From Flavobacterium selenitireducens (lineage in GTDB: Bacteria > Bacteroidota > Bacteroidia > Flavobacteriales > Flavobacteriaceae): 64,000 bases of DNA. The notes beneath the pieces are model-generated. The model saw only the letters and a list, made by a program, of their open reading frames with translations, had not been told where the DNA came from and searched no databases. The stretch lies in contig NZ_JAAVIY010000006.1 in the NCBI RefSeq assembly GCF_014748335.1, forward strand, positions 1 through 64,000, in the 5' to 3' direction. Position 1 is the first letter of the stretch. Each line of letters starts with the position of its first letter. The position numbers were made by a program, and so were the translations under genes. Positions 45,988-54,321 of this stretch are shown here, piece after piece.

Positions 45988-46854
45988 ATGATTTCCGAAT
46001 CCCAATTCCAGGCCGAACTCCAGATCATCATCAAAAATGCGTTGCGCGAAGACATAGGCGACGGCGACCACAGTTCGCTGGCCTGCATTCCGCCGGACGT
46101 CGTCGGGAAAGCGAAATTATTGGTAAAGGACAACGGCATCATCGCGGGCGTCGAGTTCGCCAAAATGATTTTCAACGAAGTCGATCCCGAAATGGTAGTG
46201 GAGACGTTGATCGCGGATGGGGCCCAAGTGAAATTCGGCGACGTCGTTTTTCGCGTAAAAGGACGTTCCCAATCGATACTGAAAGCCGAGCGTTTCGTCT
46301 TGAATTCGATGCAACGCATGTCGGCAATCGCTACGAAAACCAAACATTTCGTCGAGCTGCTCGAAGGCACTTCCACAAAAATCCTCGACACGCGCAAGAC
46401 GACGCCAGGAATACGCGCCATTGAAAAATGGGCCGTCAAGATAGGAGGAGGGGAAAACCATCGCTTTGCGCTTTACGATATGGTGATGCTCAAGGACAAC
46501 CACATCGATTTTGCCGGCGGTATCGGTTTGGCGATTGCAAAAACCAAACGCTATCTCTCCGAAAATAACCTGAATCTTAAAATTATCGTGGAAGCCCGTG
46601 ACCTTCATGAAGTTTCCCAAATCCTCGAGGCCGGAGGCGTTTACCGAATTTTGCTTGACAATTTCGACTACGACATGACGCGTGAGGCCGTGAAGCTTAT
46701 CGGGAACCAATCGCTGACCGAATCATCGGGCAACATCAACGAGAAAATGATACGGCATTATGCGGAATGCGGCGTAAATTATATTTCGTCCGGGGCGTTG
46801 ACGCATTCGGTGTACAATATGGATTTGAGTTTGAAGGCGGAGTCAATTGGATAA
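45988..46854 (+). CDS. nadC: Nicotinate-nucleotide pyrophosphorylase (quinolinate phosphoribosyltransferase)
   Basis: A 288-residue enzyme of NAD synthesis converting quinolinate and PRPP to nicotinate mononucleotide. Typical motifs are REDIGDGDHSS, LNSMQRMSAIATKTKHFVE, DTRKTTPGIRAIEKWAVKIGGGENHR and MLKDNHI. Normal length. nadA and nadB are not in the window. The TAA stop is the anchor of an octamer array. Confidence 0.97.
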   Translation: MISESQFQAELQIIIKNALREDIGDGDHSSLACIPPDVVGKAKLLVKDNGIIAGVEFAKMIFNEVDPEMVVETLIADGAQVKFGDVVFRVKGRSQSILKAERFVLNSMQRMSAIATKTKHFVELLEGTSTKILDTRKTTPGIRAIEKWAVKIGGGENHRFALYDMVMLKDNHIDFAGGIGLAIAKTKRYLSENNLNLKIIVEARDLHEVSQILEAGGVYRILLDNFDYDMTREAVKLIGNQSLTESSGNINEKMIRHYAECGVNYISSGALTHSVYNMDLSLKAESIG

Positions 46855-46900
46855 TTAGTCGATTAGATAATTAGATGATTAGTCGATTAGATAATTTGAA
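46854..46900 (+). repeat. Octamer array at the nadC stop
   Basis: ATTAGTCG, ATTAGATA, ATTAGATG, ATTAGTCG, ATTAGATA in 8-bp register. The first base of the first unit is the last base of the nadC TAA. Confidence 0.8.
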
Positions 46901-46953
46901 GAACGGATAATGGGAGAGGCGACGTATTATTCATTATCCATTATTAATTAAAA

Positions 46954-47883
46954 ATGTCCCAGGAAATAGAGGCACGCATCGAAAAAATCCCTGTATTGCG
47001 CAATATTGCGCGGGCTTCCAAACGCGTAAAACTGCGTTGGCTCGAGGGTTTGACGCTTTACGACCTGATCGAGATCTATTTCGTCGGGATCGCCGAAGGG
47101 GCGCTTACGTATCGCGCGGCCGCGATTTCGTTCAGTTTTTTCATGGCGTTGTTCCCCTTTTCGCTGTTTATCCTCAATTGCATTCCGTACATTCCAATCG
47201 AGAATTTCCAGCAGGATTTTATGAACTTCGTGTCCGATAACGTTCCACCGAACACCTTCGAGGCCGTCTCCAAAATTCTCAACGACATCCTCAACAATTC
47301 CCACTCCGGATTGCTTTCCACGGGAGTCATCCTCTCGATCTTTCTCGCCGCCAACGGGCTCAACTCGATTTTGGGCGGTTTTGAAACATCGCATCACGTC
47401 ATCGTCAAACGCGGGTTTTTGCGGCAATATATGGTCGCTTTGGGCATGTCGATCATCATGGTGGTCACGCTTTTGTTTACCGTGGCGACCATCGTGACCC
47501 TCGAAGTTTTTCTTCAGAAGATCAAGATCACCGACATTTTTAGCGACACCATCCCGATTCTCGTTGTTACGCGCTACGTGTTTTTACTGATGATGATTCT
47601 CTTCACCGTATCGCTTCTGTTCAAGTTCGGGACAAAGCGCACGGGCAAACGCGCCTTTATTTCGATAGGGTCGATTTTTACTACGATATTGGTAATCATC
47701 GCATCCTATTTCTTTGGAATATGGGTAGTTAAATTCTCGCGTTACAACGAATTGTACGGGTCCATAGGTACATTATTGGTACTAATGTTTTATATTTGGA
47801 TCAACTGCATCGTGCTCCTGCTAGGTTTCGAGCTCAACGCAGCGGTCAACCGCGCCAAGCGCAAACATCTTTTTGAATCGTAA
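46954..47883 (+). CDS. YihY/BrkB-family membrane protein
   Basis: A 309-residue inner-membrane protein with six helices between ~50 and 295. The family core reads TYRAAAISFSFFMALFPFSLFILN, then AANGLNSILGGFE, and GSIGTLLVLMFYIWINCIVLLLGFELNAA. Once thought to be RNase BN, the family is now regarded as membrane proteins of unknown function, possibly transporters. It follows nadC with a 100-base spacer that contains an octamer array and no clear promoter. It is followed by a structured element. Confidence 0.88.
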   Translation: MSQEIEARIEKIPVLRNIARASKRVKLRWLEGLTLYDLIEIYFVGIAEGALTYRAAAISFSFFMALFPFSLFILNCIPYIPIENFQQDFMNFVSDNVPPNTFEAVSKILNDILNNSHSGLLSTGVILSIFLAANGLNSILGGFETSHHVIVKRGFLRQYMVALGMSIIMVVTLLFTVATIVTLEVFLQKIKITDIFSDTIPILVVTRYVFLLMMILFTVSLLFKFGTKRTGKRAFISIGSIFTTILVIIASYFFGIWVVKFSRYNELYGSIGTLLVLMFYIWINCIVLLLGFELNAAVNRAKRKHLFES

Positions 47884-47890
47884 CTTTTAG

Positions 47891-48033
47891 TAGCCATTTC
47901 CGGCTGTGCGCTATTAGTTTTGCGGGCCGCGCGCTTTTTTGCAACTCGTTTTTCGGGCTCCCTTCGGTCGCCCTCAAACTTCGGCAAAAAATGCACGCGG
48001 CCCCACAAAAGCTAGCCGCTTCCATCCGGGCTA
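47891..48033 (-). repeat. Flavobacterial ~142-nt structured element, copy 3
   Basis: Read on the minus strand: TAGCCCGGATGGAAGCGGCTAGCTTTTG at the left arm (48033 on), a GC hairpin in the middle, and ATAGCGCACAGCCGGAAATGGCTA at the right arm (47914-47891). It lies in reverse between yihY and the DUF2147 gene, ending only 11 bases before the DUF2147 ATG, so it may form part of that gene's leader. Confidence 0.6.
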
Positions 48034-48044
48034 AAAACAGTGCC

Positions 48045-48476
48045 ATGAAAAAATTTTTCTCTTTTGCAGCTACCCTGTTGCTGATGTCGTTCGTCAACGT
48101 CCCGAACCACTCCGTCATAGGTAAATGGAAAACCATAGACGACGAATCCGGGAAACCGATCTCCATCGTCGAGATCTACGAACACTCCGGAAAGGTGTAC
48201 GGCAAAGTAGTCGAAATCCTCGACCCAAAAGGCAAGGGGCGCGCCTGCGTAAACTGCTCGGGCCCGGACAAGAACAAGCCCATTCTCGGTCTTACGGTAA
48301 TTAAAGGCCTCACAAAAGAAGGGAACGAATATACCAACGGAAAAATCCTCGACCCGAAAAGCGGCAAATTGTACAAATGCTACATTACCTGCGAATCTGC
48401 CGATAAACTCAAAGTGAGAGGTTATATTGGCGTATCGATGATCGGGCGGACGCAGTATTGGTATCGGGTTAAGTAA
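48045..48476 (+). CDS. DUF2147 secreted protein
   Basis: A 143-residue exported protein with a signal peptide (ATLLLMSFVNVPNHS) and the DUF2147 domain: VIGKWKTIDDESGKPISIVEIYEHSGKVYGKVVEIL, then NGKILDPKSGKLYKCYI and the tail GVSMIGRTQYWYRVK. Function unknown; the fold is lipocalin-like. The open frame extends upstream to 47991, into the structured element; ATG 48045 starts the signal peptide. The TAA stop anchors an octamer array. Confidence 0.87.
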   Translation: MKKFFSFAATLLLMSFVNVPNHSVIGKWKTIDDESGKPISIVEIYEHSGKVYGKVVEILDPKGKGRACVNCSGPDKNKPILGLTVIKGLTKEGNEYTNGKILDPKSGKLYKCYITCESADKLKVRGYIGVSMIGRTQYWYRVK

Positions 48477-48536
48477 TTAGATGATTAGATAATTAGATAA
48501 TTAGATAATTAGATAATTGGGATAATTAGATAATTT
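48476..48536 (+). repeat. Octamer array at the DUF2147 stop
   Basis: ATTAGATG then ATTAGATA four times, with a short slip (ATTGGG) and further ATTAGATA. The array begins on the last base of the TAA stop. Confidence 0.8.
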
Positions 48537-48578
48537 TTAGTTTTGTCAAGTAAGGGATTTCCATAATGATGAAATAAA

Positions 48579-49037
48579 ATGGTCAACATACATCACAGGA
48601 TCGGGATTCAGGCGCCAATCGAAAAGGTGTACGAGGCGATTGCGACAACAAACGGGATTTCCGGTTGGTGGACAAAAGACACGGACGGAACTTCTGAAGT
48701 TGGCGGGACGATCATCACACGATTCGACACTTCCGATGGAAAAGAAGTCGGAAGCATGCAGTTTGAAATCGCAGCGCTTACGCCAAATAAACTCGTGCAA
48801 TGGAAATTCCGTGAAGGCCCGCCTGAATGGATAGGCACCGAAGTGACGTTCGATTTAAAGCAAGAGGGCGATTTTGCGATTGTATTGTTCAGTCATCTCA
48901 ACTGGGCTGAGGAAGTTGAATTCAAATCACATTGCAGCATGAAATGGGCAACGTTTTTACTGAGCTTAAGGCTTTTCGTCGAAACCGGCCGCGGAAATCC
49001 TTCTCCCGACGATTTCAAAATCGACAATTGGAATTAA
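48579..49037 (+). CDS. SRPBCC/AHSA1-family protein
   Basis: A 152-residue START-like protein with a hydrophobic ligand cavity. Signature: IGIQAPIEKVYEAIATTNGISGWWTKDT, a central VQWKFREGPPEWIGTEVTFDL, and a C-terminal MKWATFLLSLRLFVETGRG helix. Family members bind small hydrophobic molecules or activate Hsp90-type proteins; the ligand here is unknown. Cytoplasmic. The TAA stop anchors a long octamer array. Confidence 0.85.
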   Translation: MVNIHHRIGIQAPIEKVYEAIATTNGISGWWTKDTDGTSEVGGTIITRFDTSDGKEVGSMQFEIAALTPNKLVQWKFREGPPEWIGTEVTFDLKQEGDFAIVLFSHLNWAEEVEFKSHCSMKWATFLLSLRLFVETGRGNPSPDDFKIDNWN

Positions 49038-49310
49038 TTAGCGAATTAGCGAATTTCGCACTTATGCGACTTCCGATTTCCAAATTTCCAAATTTCCAAA
49101 TTTCCAAATCTCCAAATTTCCAAATTGCCAAATTTCCAAATCTCCAAATCTCCAAATCTTCAAATTTCCAAATTTCCTTCGGCTGGTTCGGCTGCGCCCC
49201 GGGTCGCTAATTTCCACATTCGCTAATTTCCACATTCGCTAATTTCCAAATTTCCAAATTTCCAAATTCGCTAATTCGCTAATTTCCAAATTCGCTAATT
49301 AACTATCTTT
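49037..49310 (+). repeat. Octamer arrays at the SRPBCC stop (two unit types)
   Basis: The array starts ATTAGCGA, ATTAGCGA on the last base of the TAA. After a break it continues as ATTTCCAA (with ATCTCCAA, ATTGCCAA variants) at 49078-49180 and as mixed ATTTCCAA, ATTTCCAC and ATTCGCTA at 49210-49305. A non-periodic interruption, ttcggctggttcggctgcgc, lies at 49179-49198. Together they fill the 297 bases up to priA; no gene is visible. Confidence 0.8.
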
Positions 49311-49334
49311 ACGCTTCAAATCTCCAAGCCGTAA

Positions 49335-51791
49335 ATGCCATTTTTCGTCGAAGTCATTCTGCCGTTACCTCTTGTCAAGACCTTTACGTATAGCGTTTCC
49401 GAAATGGAATTCCATGCGATTCGTCCGGGAATGCGCATCGCTGTCCCGTTTGGCAAGAACAGGATCTACACGGGTTTGTCGGTAGAGCTGCACGAGAATC
49501 CGCCGCAGCTTTACGAAGCGCGCCCGATCCAGCAAATACTCGACGACCAACCGATTGTCACTCCACAACAACTGGCGCACTGGAACTGGATCGCATCGTA
49601 TTATATGTGCGCGATCGGCGATGTTTACCGGAGCGCCATGCCGTCGGCGTTACTTCTTGAAAGCGAGACGGTCATACAGCAAAACACCTCGTTTTCAGTA
49701 GATGCCAGTGAATTGTCAGACGAAGAATTTCTTGTCTATCAGGCGCTTCAGCAGCAATCGTCTTTAACGGTCCAGGATATCATCGCGATCCTCGGCAAGA
49801 AAAATATCTTTCCGGTGCTGCGCAAAATGATGGTTCGCAACGTTATTTCGCTACAGGAGGAAATCTCAGAAAGTTACAAGCCTAAGTTGGTGCGTTATAT
49901 CCGGCTTCACGAAGAGTTTGAGCGGGATGCAAAACTTCAGGATTTGCTGGAATTGCTTCGGAATGCGCGAAAACAGAAAGAATTGGTGTTACAGTATTTT
50001 CAACTGAAAGCGATCGACAAAAAGCCAGTTACCTTGAAAAAACTCGTTGAAACGGCCGATGTGTCGGCTGCCGCGGTCAAGGCGCTCGTCGATAAGGGCA
50101 TTTTCGAGGAATACCAGCTGCAACACGATCGCATTGATTTTGAAGATCGGCTCGAGGAAAGGGAATTGACTTTGAGCTCGGCTCAACAAAAGGCATTCGA
50201 CGAAATTCGTAATTCGTTCAAGGACAAGGATGTTACCTTGCTTCATGGCGTCACCTCAAGTGGTAAAACCGAGATTTACATCAAATTGATCGAAGATTTT
50301 CTCGCAATGGGAAAACAAGTGTTGTACTTGTTGCCCGAAATTGCGTTGACTACCCAGCTTGTCTCGCGTCTGACGGCTCATTTCGGGAATACAGTGGCAG
50401 TTTACCATTCCAAATATTCCAATAACGAACGCGTTGAAACCTGGAACCAGGTTCTCGACAATTCAGATAAGGCCCAGGTCATTATCGGGGCGCGTTCCGC
50501 TATGTTTTTGCCTTTTTTCGAACTCGGGTTGATCATCGTGGATGAAGAGCACGAACAAACGTTCAAGCAGGCCGATCCGGCGCCACGTTATCACGCCCGG
50601 GACGCGGCCATCGTACTGGCACACCAGTTCGGGGCGAAGGCGCTGTTGGGTTCGGCCACGCCTTCGATAGAGACGTTTTTCAACGCCCAAAGCCAGAAGT
50701 ACGGCCACGTCGAACTCAGCGAGCGCTACGGCAACGTGATGCTTCCGGACATCGAGATCGTCGATTTGAAAGACAAGTATTTCCGAAAGAAAATGTCCGG
50801 CCATTTCAGCGATACGTTATGCGACTATATTGCCGAAGCGCTTTCACTTAGCGAACAAGTCATCCTGTTCCAGAACCGACGCGGATTCTCGCCCGTAGTG
50901 GAATGCCTGACGTGCGGCCACGTTCCCCAATGTTCCCAATGCGACGTGAGCATGACCTATCACAAAGGGAAGGAACAGTTGCGCTGCCATTATTGCGGCT
51001 CTTCGATGGCGTTTCCGCGCAATTGCCACGCCTGCCAGTCTACCGATCTGACTACGAAAGGCTTCGGTACGGAACAGATCCAGCATGAACTCCTCGACAT
51101 TTTTCCCAATGCCAAGGTCGGACGCATGGATCAGGACACTACGCGCGGCAAATTCGGGTTCGAGAAAATCATCGACAGTTTCAGGGAAGGCGAGATCGAC
51201 ATTCTCGTCGGGACGCAAATGCTTGCAAAAGGGTTGGATTTTAACAACGTCAGTCTCGTCGGTATCATGAACGCCGACAATATGTTGTATCATCCTGACT
51301 TTCGCGCGTTCGAACGCAGCTACCAAATGATGACGCAGGTCGCCGGTAGGGCAGGTCGCTCGCAGAAAAGAGGAAAGGTGATCATCCAGACGTACAATCC
51401 GTATCATAATATCATACGACAGGTAACCGATGGCGACTATTTGGGAATGTTTTCTGAACAATTGTACGAACGCAAAATCTACAAATATCCGCCTTACTTT
51501 AAACTGATACGCCTTACGCTGAAACACCGCGATTTCGAAAAACTAAAGCAAGGTTCCCAATGGCTCGCGTCTGTTTTGCAGCAGCACCTCGACATGCCGG
51601 TTTTAGGTCCTGAAGAACCTCCGGTTTCCCGTATCCGAAATGAATACATCCGAACGATAATGGTCAAAATCCCGCAGGGCAGGCCGCTTTCGCGCACGAA
51701 AAAGACAATCCGAAAAATTCTGGACAGCTTTGAGTCCGTGTCTCAGTTTCGGCCGATCAAGGTTGTGGTGAATGTGGACTTTGTTAATTAG
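49335..51791 (+). CDS. priA: Primosomal replication-restart helicase PriA
   Basis: An 818-residue 3'-5' DNA helicase that reloads the replisome at stalled forks. Order: DNA-binding domain (~1-110), winged helix (~120-215), helicase core with Walker A GVTSSGKTEIY (~305), DEEH box (VDEEHEQTFKQ, ~400), and motif VI QVAGRAGRSQKRG. The zinc-binding cysteines lie between (CLTCGHVPQCSQCDVS, CHYCGSS, CHACQS). Full length. The stop codon TAG lies within the first unit of an octamer array. Confidence 0.97.
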   Translation: MPFFVEVILPLPLVKTFTYSVSEMEFHAIRPGMRIAVPFGKNRIYTGLSVELHENPPQLYEARPIQQILDDQPIVTPQQLAHWNWIASYYMCAIGDVYRSAMPSALLLESETVIQQNTSFSVDASELSDEEFLVYQALQQQSSLTVQDIIAILGKKNIFPVLRKMMVRNVISLQEEISESYKPKLVRYIRLHEEFERDAKLQDLLELLRNARKQKELVLQYFQLKAIDKKPVTLKKLVETADVSAAAVKALVDKGIFEEYQLQHDRIDFEDRLEERELTLSSAQQKAFDEIRNSFKDKDVTLLHGVTSSGKTEIYIKLIEDFLAMGKQVLYLLPEIALTTQLVSRLTAHFGNTVAVYHSKYSNNERVETWNQVLDNSDKAQVIIGARSAMFLPFFELGLIIVDEEHEQTFKQADPAPRYHARDAAIVLAHQFGAKALLGSATPSIETFFNAQSQKYGHVELSERYGNVMLPDIEIVDLKDKYFRKKMSGHFSDTLCDYIAEALSLSEQVILFQNRRGFSPVVECLTCGHVPQCSQCDVSMTYHKGKEQLRCHYCGSSMAFPRNCHACQSTDLTTKGFGTEQIQHELLDIFPNAKVGRMDQDTTRGKFGFEKIIDSFREGEIDILVGTQMLAKGLDFNNVSLVGIMNADNMLYHPDFRAFERSYQMMTQVAGRAGRSQKRGKVIIQTYNPYHNIIRQVTDGDYLGMFSEQLYERKIYKYPPYFKLIRLTLKHRDFEKLKQGSQWLASVLQQHLDMPVLGPEEPPVSRIRNEYIRTIMVKIPQGRPLSRTKKTIRKILDSFESVSQFRPIKVVVNVDFVN

Positions 51792-51826
51792 ATAATTAGG
51801 CAATTAGATAATTAGGCAATTGGATA
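51787..51826 (+). repeat. Octamer array containing the priA stop
   Basis: ATTAGATA, ATTAGGCA, ATTAGATA, ATTAGGCA, ATTGGATA in 8-bp register. The TAG at 51789-51791 in unit 1 is the priA stop codon. Confidence 0.8.
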
Positions 51827-51967
51827 AGTTGTGACCCGGGCTCGACCGAACTGGCTGAGGGCAATTAACGATAGGAGGTGGAATCGTGAATTCGCGGCTA
51901 AAGATTGGAAGTTAACACAAACATCCATGAACTACAATTTGTGGTTTTGGAATTCGGCACAACGGCC
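51827..51967. other. Spacer with no recognised gene
   Basis: No reading frame with coding character was seen. Its right end (ttcggcacaacggcctttttt, 51955-51973) resembles the join between the two copies of the 384/385-bp duplication, so an older third copy may have ended here. Confidence 0.4.
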
Positions 51968-52107
51968 TTTTTTAGGCTGTCTATACGCTGATTTACTAGA
52001 GACGCCGGGACGATGCTTCTGTTTGCAAATGTAGCCTCGATCTTAATTTTCAGCTTTTTTACATTTTTTCTGTATCCAGGGTTGCGGAGTTTCAGCGTAT
52101 TTTTGAT

Positions 52108-52140
52108 AGACCTAACAAATCTTGGAGATTTGTTAGGTCT
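52108..52140. repeat. 15-bp palindrome, copy 1
   Basis: agacctaacaaatct, three-base loop, agatttgttaggtct: a perfect inverted repeat. The identical palindrome lies at 52492-52524. Palindromes of this CCTAACA..TGTTAGG form are dispersed in Bacteroidota genomes. Confidence 0.8.
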
Positions 52141-52244
52141 GGGAAGACGCGGGTTCTCCAAGACCGGCCCACCGTTTTCCACGTCTCATTCTTGCGCCAC
52201 AACTTAACCGCCAACTCCAGCAAGGCTTACAATCATCCACGCAC

Positions 52245-52277
52245 AAAAAAAAGCCACAAATCGAAATCCGTGGCTTT
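52245..52277 (-). terminator. Duplicated copy of the LytTR terminator
   Basis: aaagccac / gtggcttt with a T8 tract on the minus strand, identical to the hairpin at 52630-52662. It now has no gene directly in front of it apart from the gene fragment. Confidence 0.7.
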
Positions 52278-52491
52278 GAAATTGTCATCCGACGCTTACG
52301 CGATCGCCAGCGCCCGGATCAAATCATCTTTCTTGTTTCGGCTCAACGGGATTTTTTAGGCTGTCTATACGCTGATTTACTAGAGACGCCCGGACGATTC
52401 TTCTGTTTGCAAATGTAGCCTCGATCTAAATTTTCAGCTTTTTTATATTTTTTCTGTATCCAGGGTTGCGGAGTTTCAGCGTATTTTTGAT

Positions 52492-52524
52492 AGACCTAAC
52501 AAATCTTGGAGATTTGTTAGGTCT
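52492..52524. repeat. 15-bp palindrome, copy 2
   Basis: Same perfect inverted repeat as at 52108-52140. Confidence 0.8.
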
Positions 52525-52629
52525 GGGAAAACCGCGGGTTCTCCAAGACCGGCCCACCGTTTTCCACGTCTCATTCTTGCGCCACAACTTAACCGCCAAC
52601 TCCAGCAAGGCTTACAATCATCCACGCAC

Positions 52630-52662
52630 AAAAAAAAGCCACAAATCGAAATCCGTGGCTTT
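52630..52662 (-). terminator. Terminator of the LytTR regulator gene
   Basis: On the minus strand the stem aaagccac / gtggcttt (52662-52655 / 52642-52635) is followed by T residues to 52631. Confidence 0.85.
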
Positions 52663-52680
52663 GAAATTGTCATCCGATGC

Positions 52681-53376
52681 TTACGCGATCGCCAGCGCCC
52701 GGATCAAATCATCTTTCTTATTTCGGCTCAACGGGATTTTTGTTACGCCGATTTCAGCGAACTTGCTGTTGAAGCGCTCTACTTTATCAATGTTGATGAT
52801 ATACGATTTGTGTACGCGGATGAACTTATCTTTCGACAAATCTTTCTCAAATGACTTCATCGTAGACAAAACGAGGTTGCTGTCTTCTTCGGTAACCACC
52901 TTTACGTAGTCGCCAAAAGCCTCGATCCACTTGATTTTGTTGGTGTACACTTTTAGTTTCTTAAGATTACTCTTAATAAAAATGTGTTCTCCTTCTTCTT
53001 CCTGGTTTTCGCGCTTGAGCATATGGAAATCCATGGCGCGCTTCACAGAGGCATTGAAACGGTCGACGGCTATCGGTTTCTGTAGGTAGTCCGTAGCATC
53101 GTAATCGAACGCTTTCATGGCATACTCGGCCTTTGACGTGATGAAAATGATTTGAGGTTTCACTTTCAATCCGTCCAAAAAGTCGAAGCCCGAAATAACC
53201 GGCATTTCGATATCAAGGAAGATCAGGTCGACCGTGTGTACCGACATGCAGTTTTTCGCCTCAATTGCATTGGAAAAATCACCTACCAAATGTAAATTCG
53301 GGTGATTATTCACTAACTTTGCGATGATCATTCTTTGGATCGAACTGTCATCTACAACGACACAATTTAGTTTCAT
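52681..53376 (-). CDS. LytTR-family response regulator
   Basis: A 231-residue two-component regulator. The receiver domain (1-~120) has the acidic pair Asp9/Asp10, the phospho-acceptor Asp55 (LIFLDIEMP) and the conserved Lys in FITSKAEYA. The LytTR DNA-binding domain (~140-230) reads IFIKSNLKKLKVYTNKIKWIEAFGDYVKVVT and FIRVHKSYIINIDKVERF. The partner kinase of LytS/LytT type is not adjacent. The 3' end and terminator have been copied downstream in a tandem duplication; the gene itself is intact. A weak -7 box TATTTTCG is at 53405-53412. Confidence 0.93.
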   Translation of the reverse strand: MKLNCVVVDDSSIQRMIIAKLVNNHPNLHLVGDFSNAIEAKNCMSVHTVDLIFLDIEMPVISGFDFLDGLKVKPQIIFITSKAEYAMKAFDYDATDYLQKPIAVDRFNASVKRAMDFHMLKRENQEEEGEHIFIKSNLKKLKVYTNKIKWIEAFGDYVKVVTEEDSNLVLSTMKSFEKDLSKDKFIRVHKSYIINIDKVERFNSKFAEIGVTKIPLSRNKKDDLIRALAIA

Positions 53377-53483
53377 AACTTTATTTATTATAGATTTGGT
53401 AAGGCGAAAATATATAGTTTTTTCGTATCAACCTAACACTTATCGGATTTTTTTGCATTTTACCGAATAAAGTCAAATTTCGC

Positions 53484-53513
53484 TTGCATATTAAAATCTA
53501 ATCCTTACTTTTG
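53484..53513 (+). promoter_or_regulatory. Promoter of the rpsF-rpsR-rplI operon
   Basis: TTG (53484-53486), 19-base spacer, TACTTTTG (53506-53513): a perfect match to the group consensus, 32 bases before the rpsF ATG. Confidence 0.8.
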
Positions 53514-53545
53514 CACTCATTTTTAATAAATCAAACTTTTTATTT

Positions 53546-53896
53546 ATGAATCATTACGAAACTGTTTTCATTTTGAATCCCGTTTTATCTGATGTACAGG
53601 TAAAGGAAACAGTGAGCAAGTTCAAAGATTTCCTTACTACCAGAGGAGCTGAATTTGTTGCTGAAGAGGATTGGGGCCTTAAGAAATTGGCTTATGAAAT
53701 CCAACACAAGAAAAGTGGCTTTTACCACTTGTTCGAATTCAAAGCTCCGGGAGAAGTCCTTTTGGCTTTCGAAACTGAGTTCCGTCGCGACGAGCGCGTT
53801 ATGCGTTTCCTTACGGTCTCTCTTGACAAGCACGCGATTTCTTGGGCAGAAAGAAGAAGAGCAAAACAAAAAAATTCAGCAACTACAAACGCTTAA
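53546..53896 (+). CDS. rpsF: 30S ribosomal protein S6
   Basis: A 116-residue ribosomal protein that partners S18 on the small subunit. Typical features: MNHYETVFILNPVLSD at the N-terminus, YEIQHKKSGFYHLFEF and VMRFLTVSLDKHA. First gene of the usual rpsF-rpsR-rplI operon, four bases before rpsR. Confidence 0.98.
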   Translation: MNHYETVFILNPVLSDVQVKETVSKFKDFLTTRGAEFVAEEDWGLKKLAYEIQHKKSGFYHLFEFKAPGEVLLAFETEFRRDERVMRFLTVSLDKHAISWAERRRAKQKNSATTNA

Positions 53897-53900
53897 TTAA

Positions 53901-54197
53901 ATGGCTAATCTAGAGCAATCAGCAAAAGGAAAAAAAGACGGGGATATCAGATATCTTACGCCTTTGAACATCGAAACGAACAAGCAAAAGAAATATTGCC
54001 GTTTCAAAAAATCAGGTATTAAATATGTGGATTACAAAGACCCGGATTTCCTGTTGAAATTCGTGAACGAGCAAGGAAAGATCCTTCCGCGTCGTCTTAC
54101 TGGAACTTCATTGAAATACCAAAGAAAAGTGTCGGTTGCCGTTAAGCGCGCACGTCACCTTGCTTTGATGCCATACGTGGCGGATTTGCTTAAGTAA
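53901..54197 (+). CDS. rpsR: 30S ribosomal protein S18
   Basis: A 98-residue ribosomal protein with the signature [57 protein letters not shown]. Slightly long at the N-terminus, as usual in Bacteroidota. The stop is followed by a heptamer array. Confidence 0.98.
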   Translation: MANLEQSAKGKKDGDIRYLTPLNIETNKQKKYCRFKKSGIKYVDYKDPDFLLKFVNEQGKILPRRLTGTSLKYQRKVSVAVKRARHLALMPYVADLLK

Positions 54198-54201
54198 AAT
54201 G

Positions 54202-54257
54202 GCTTTAAGCTATAAGCTGTAAGCGAAAGTCGTAAACAACGGGCCTTAAGCCTAAAG
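54202..54257 (+). repeat. Heptamer array after rpsR
   Basis: GCTTTAA, GCTATAA, GCTGTAA, GCGAAAG, TCGTAAA, CAACGGG, CCTTAAG, CCTAAAG in 7-bp register, starting five bases after the TAA. Most units contain TAA. It lies inside the ribosomal operon, between rpsR and rplI. Confidence 0.65.
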
Positions 54258-54321
54258 TATAATATTAATCAGTTGTTGGTTTTCCATATCGGAACCTAAC
54301 TTCTTTAACAAGGACATCAAC

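Larger units (their letters stand above)
51968..52356. repeat. Tandem duplication, copy 1 (includes a fragment of the LytTR gene)
   Basis: This copy matches 52353-52741 with an offset of 384-385 bases and only a few substitutions (for example gacgc/gatgc, cttg/ctta). It includes a palindrome (52108-52140), a terminator (52245-52277) and, at 52296-52356, a second copy of about the last 20 codons of the LytTR gene. The fragment has no start and is not expressed as a protein. Confidence 0.9.
52353..52741. repeat. Tandem duplication, copy 2 (ancestral position at the LytTR 3' end)
   Basis: This copy is continuous with the intact LytTR gene (52681 on) and is thus the likely parent. It contains the palindrome at 52492-52524 and the terminator at 52630-52662. 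Confidence 0.9.

Noticed and set aside
51955..52741. Duplication considered as an insertion sequence
   Set aside because: No transposase frame or terminal inverted repeats at the borders; the repeat contains the 3' end of the local gene, which fits a simple tandem duplication.
52466..52909. 147-aa plus-strand frame over the duplication
   Set aside because: It is antisense to the LytTR gene and to a terminator, and has no recognisable domain.
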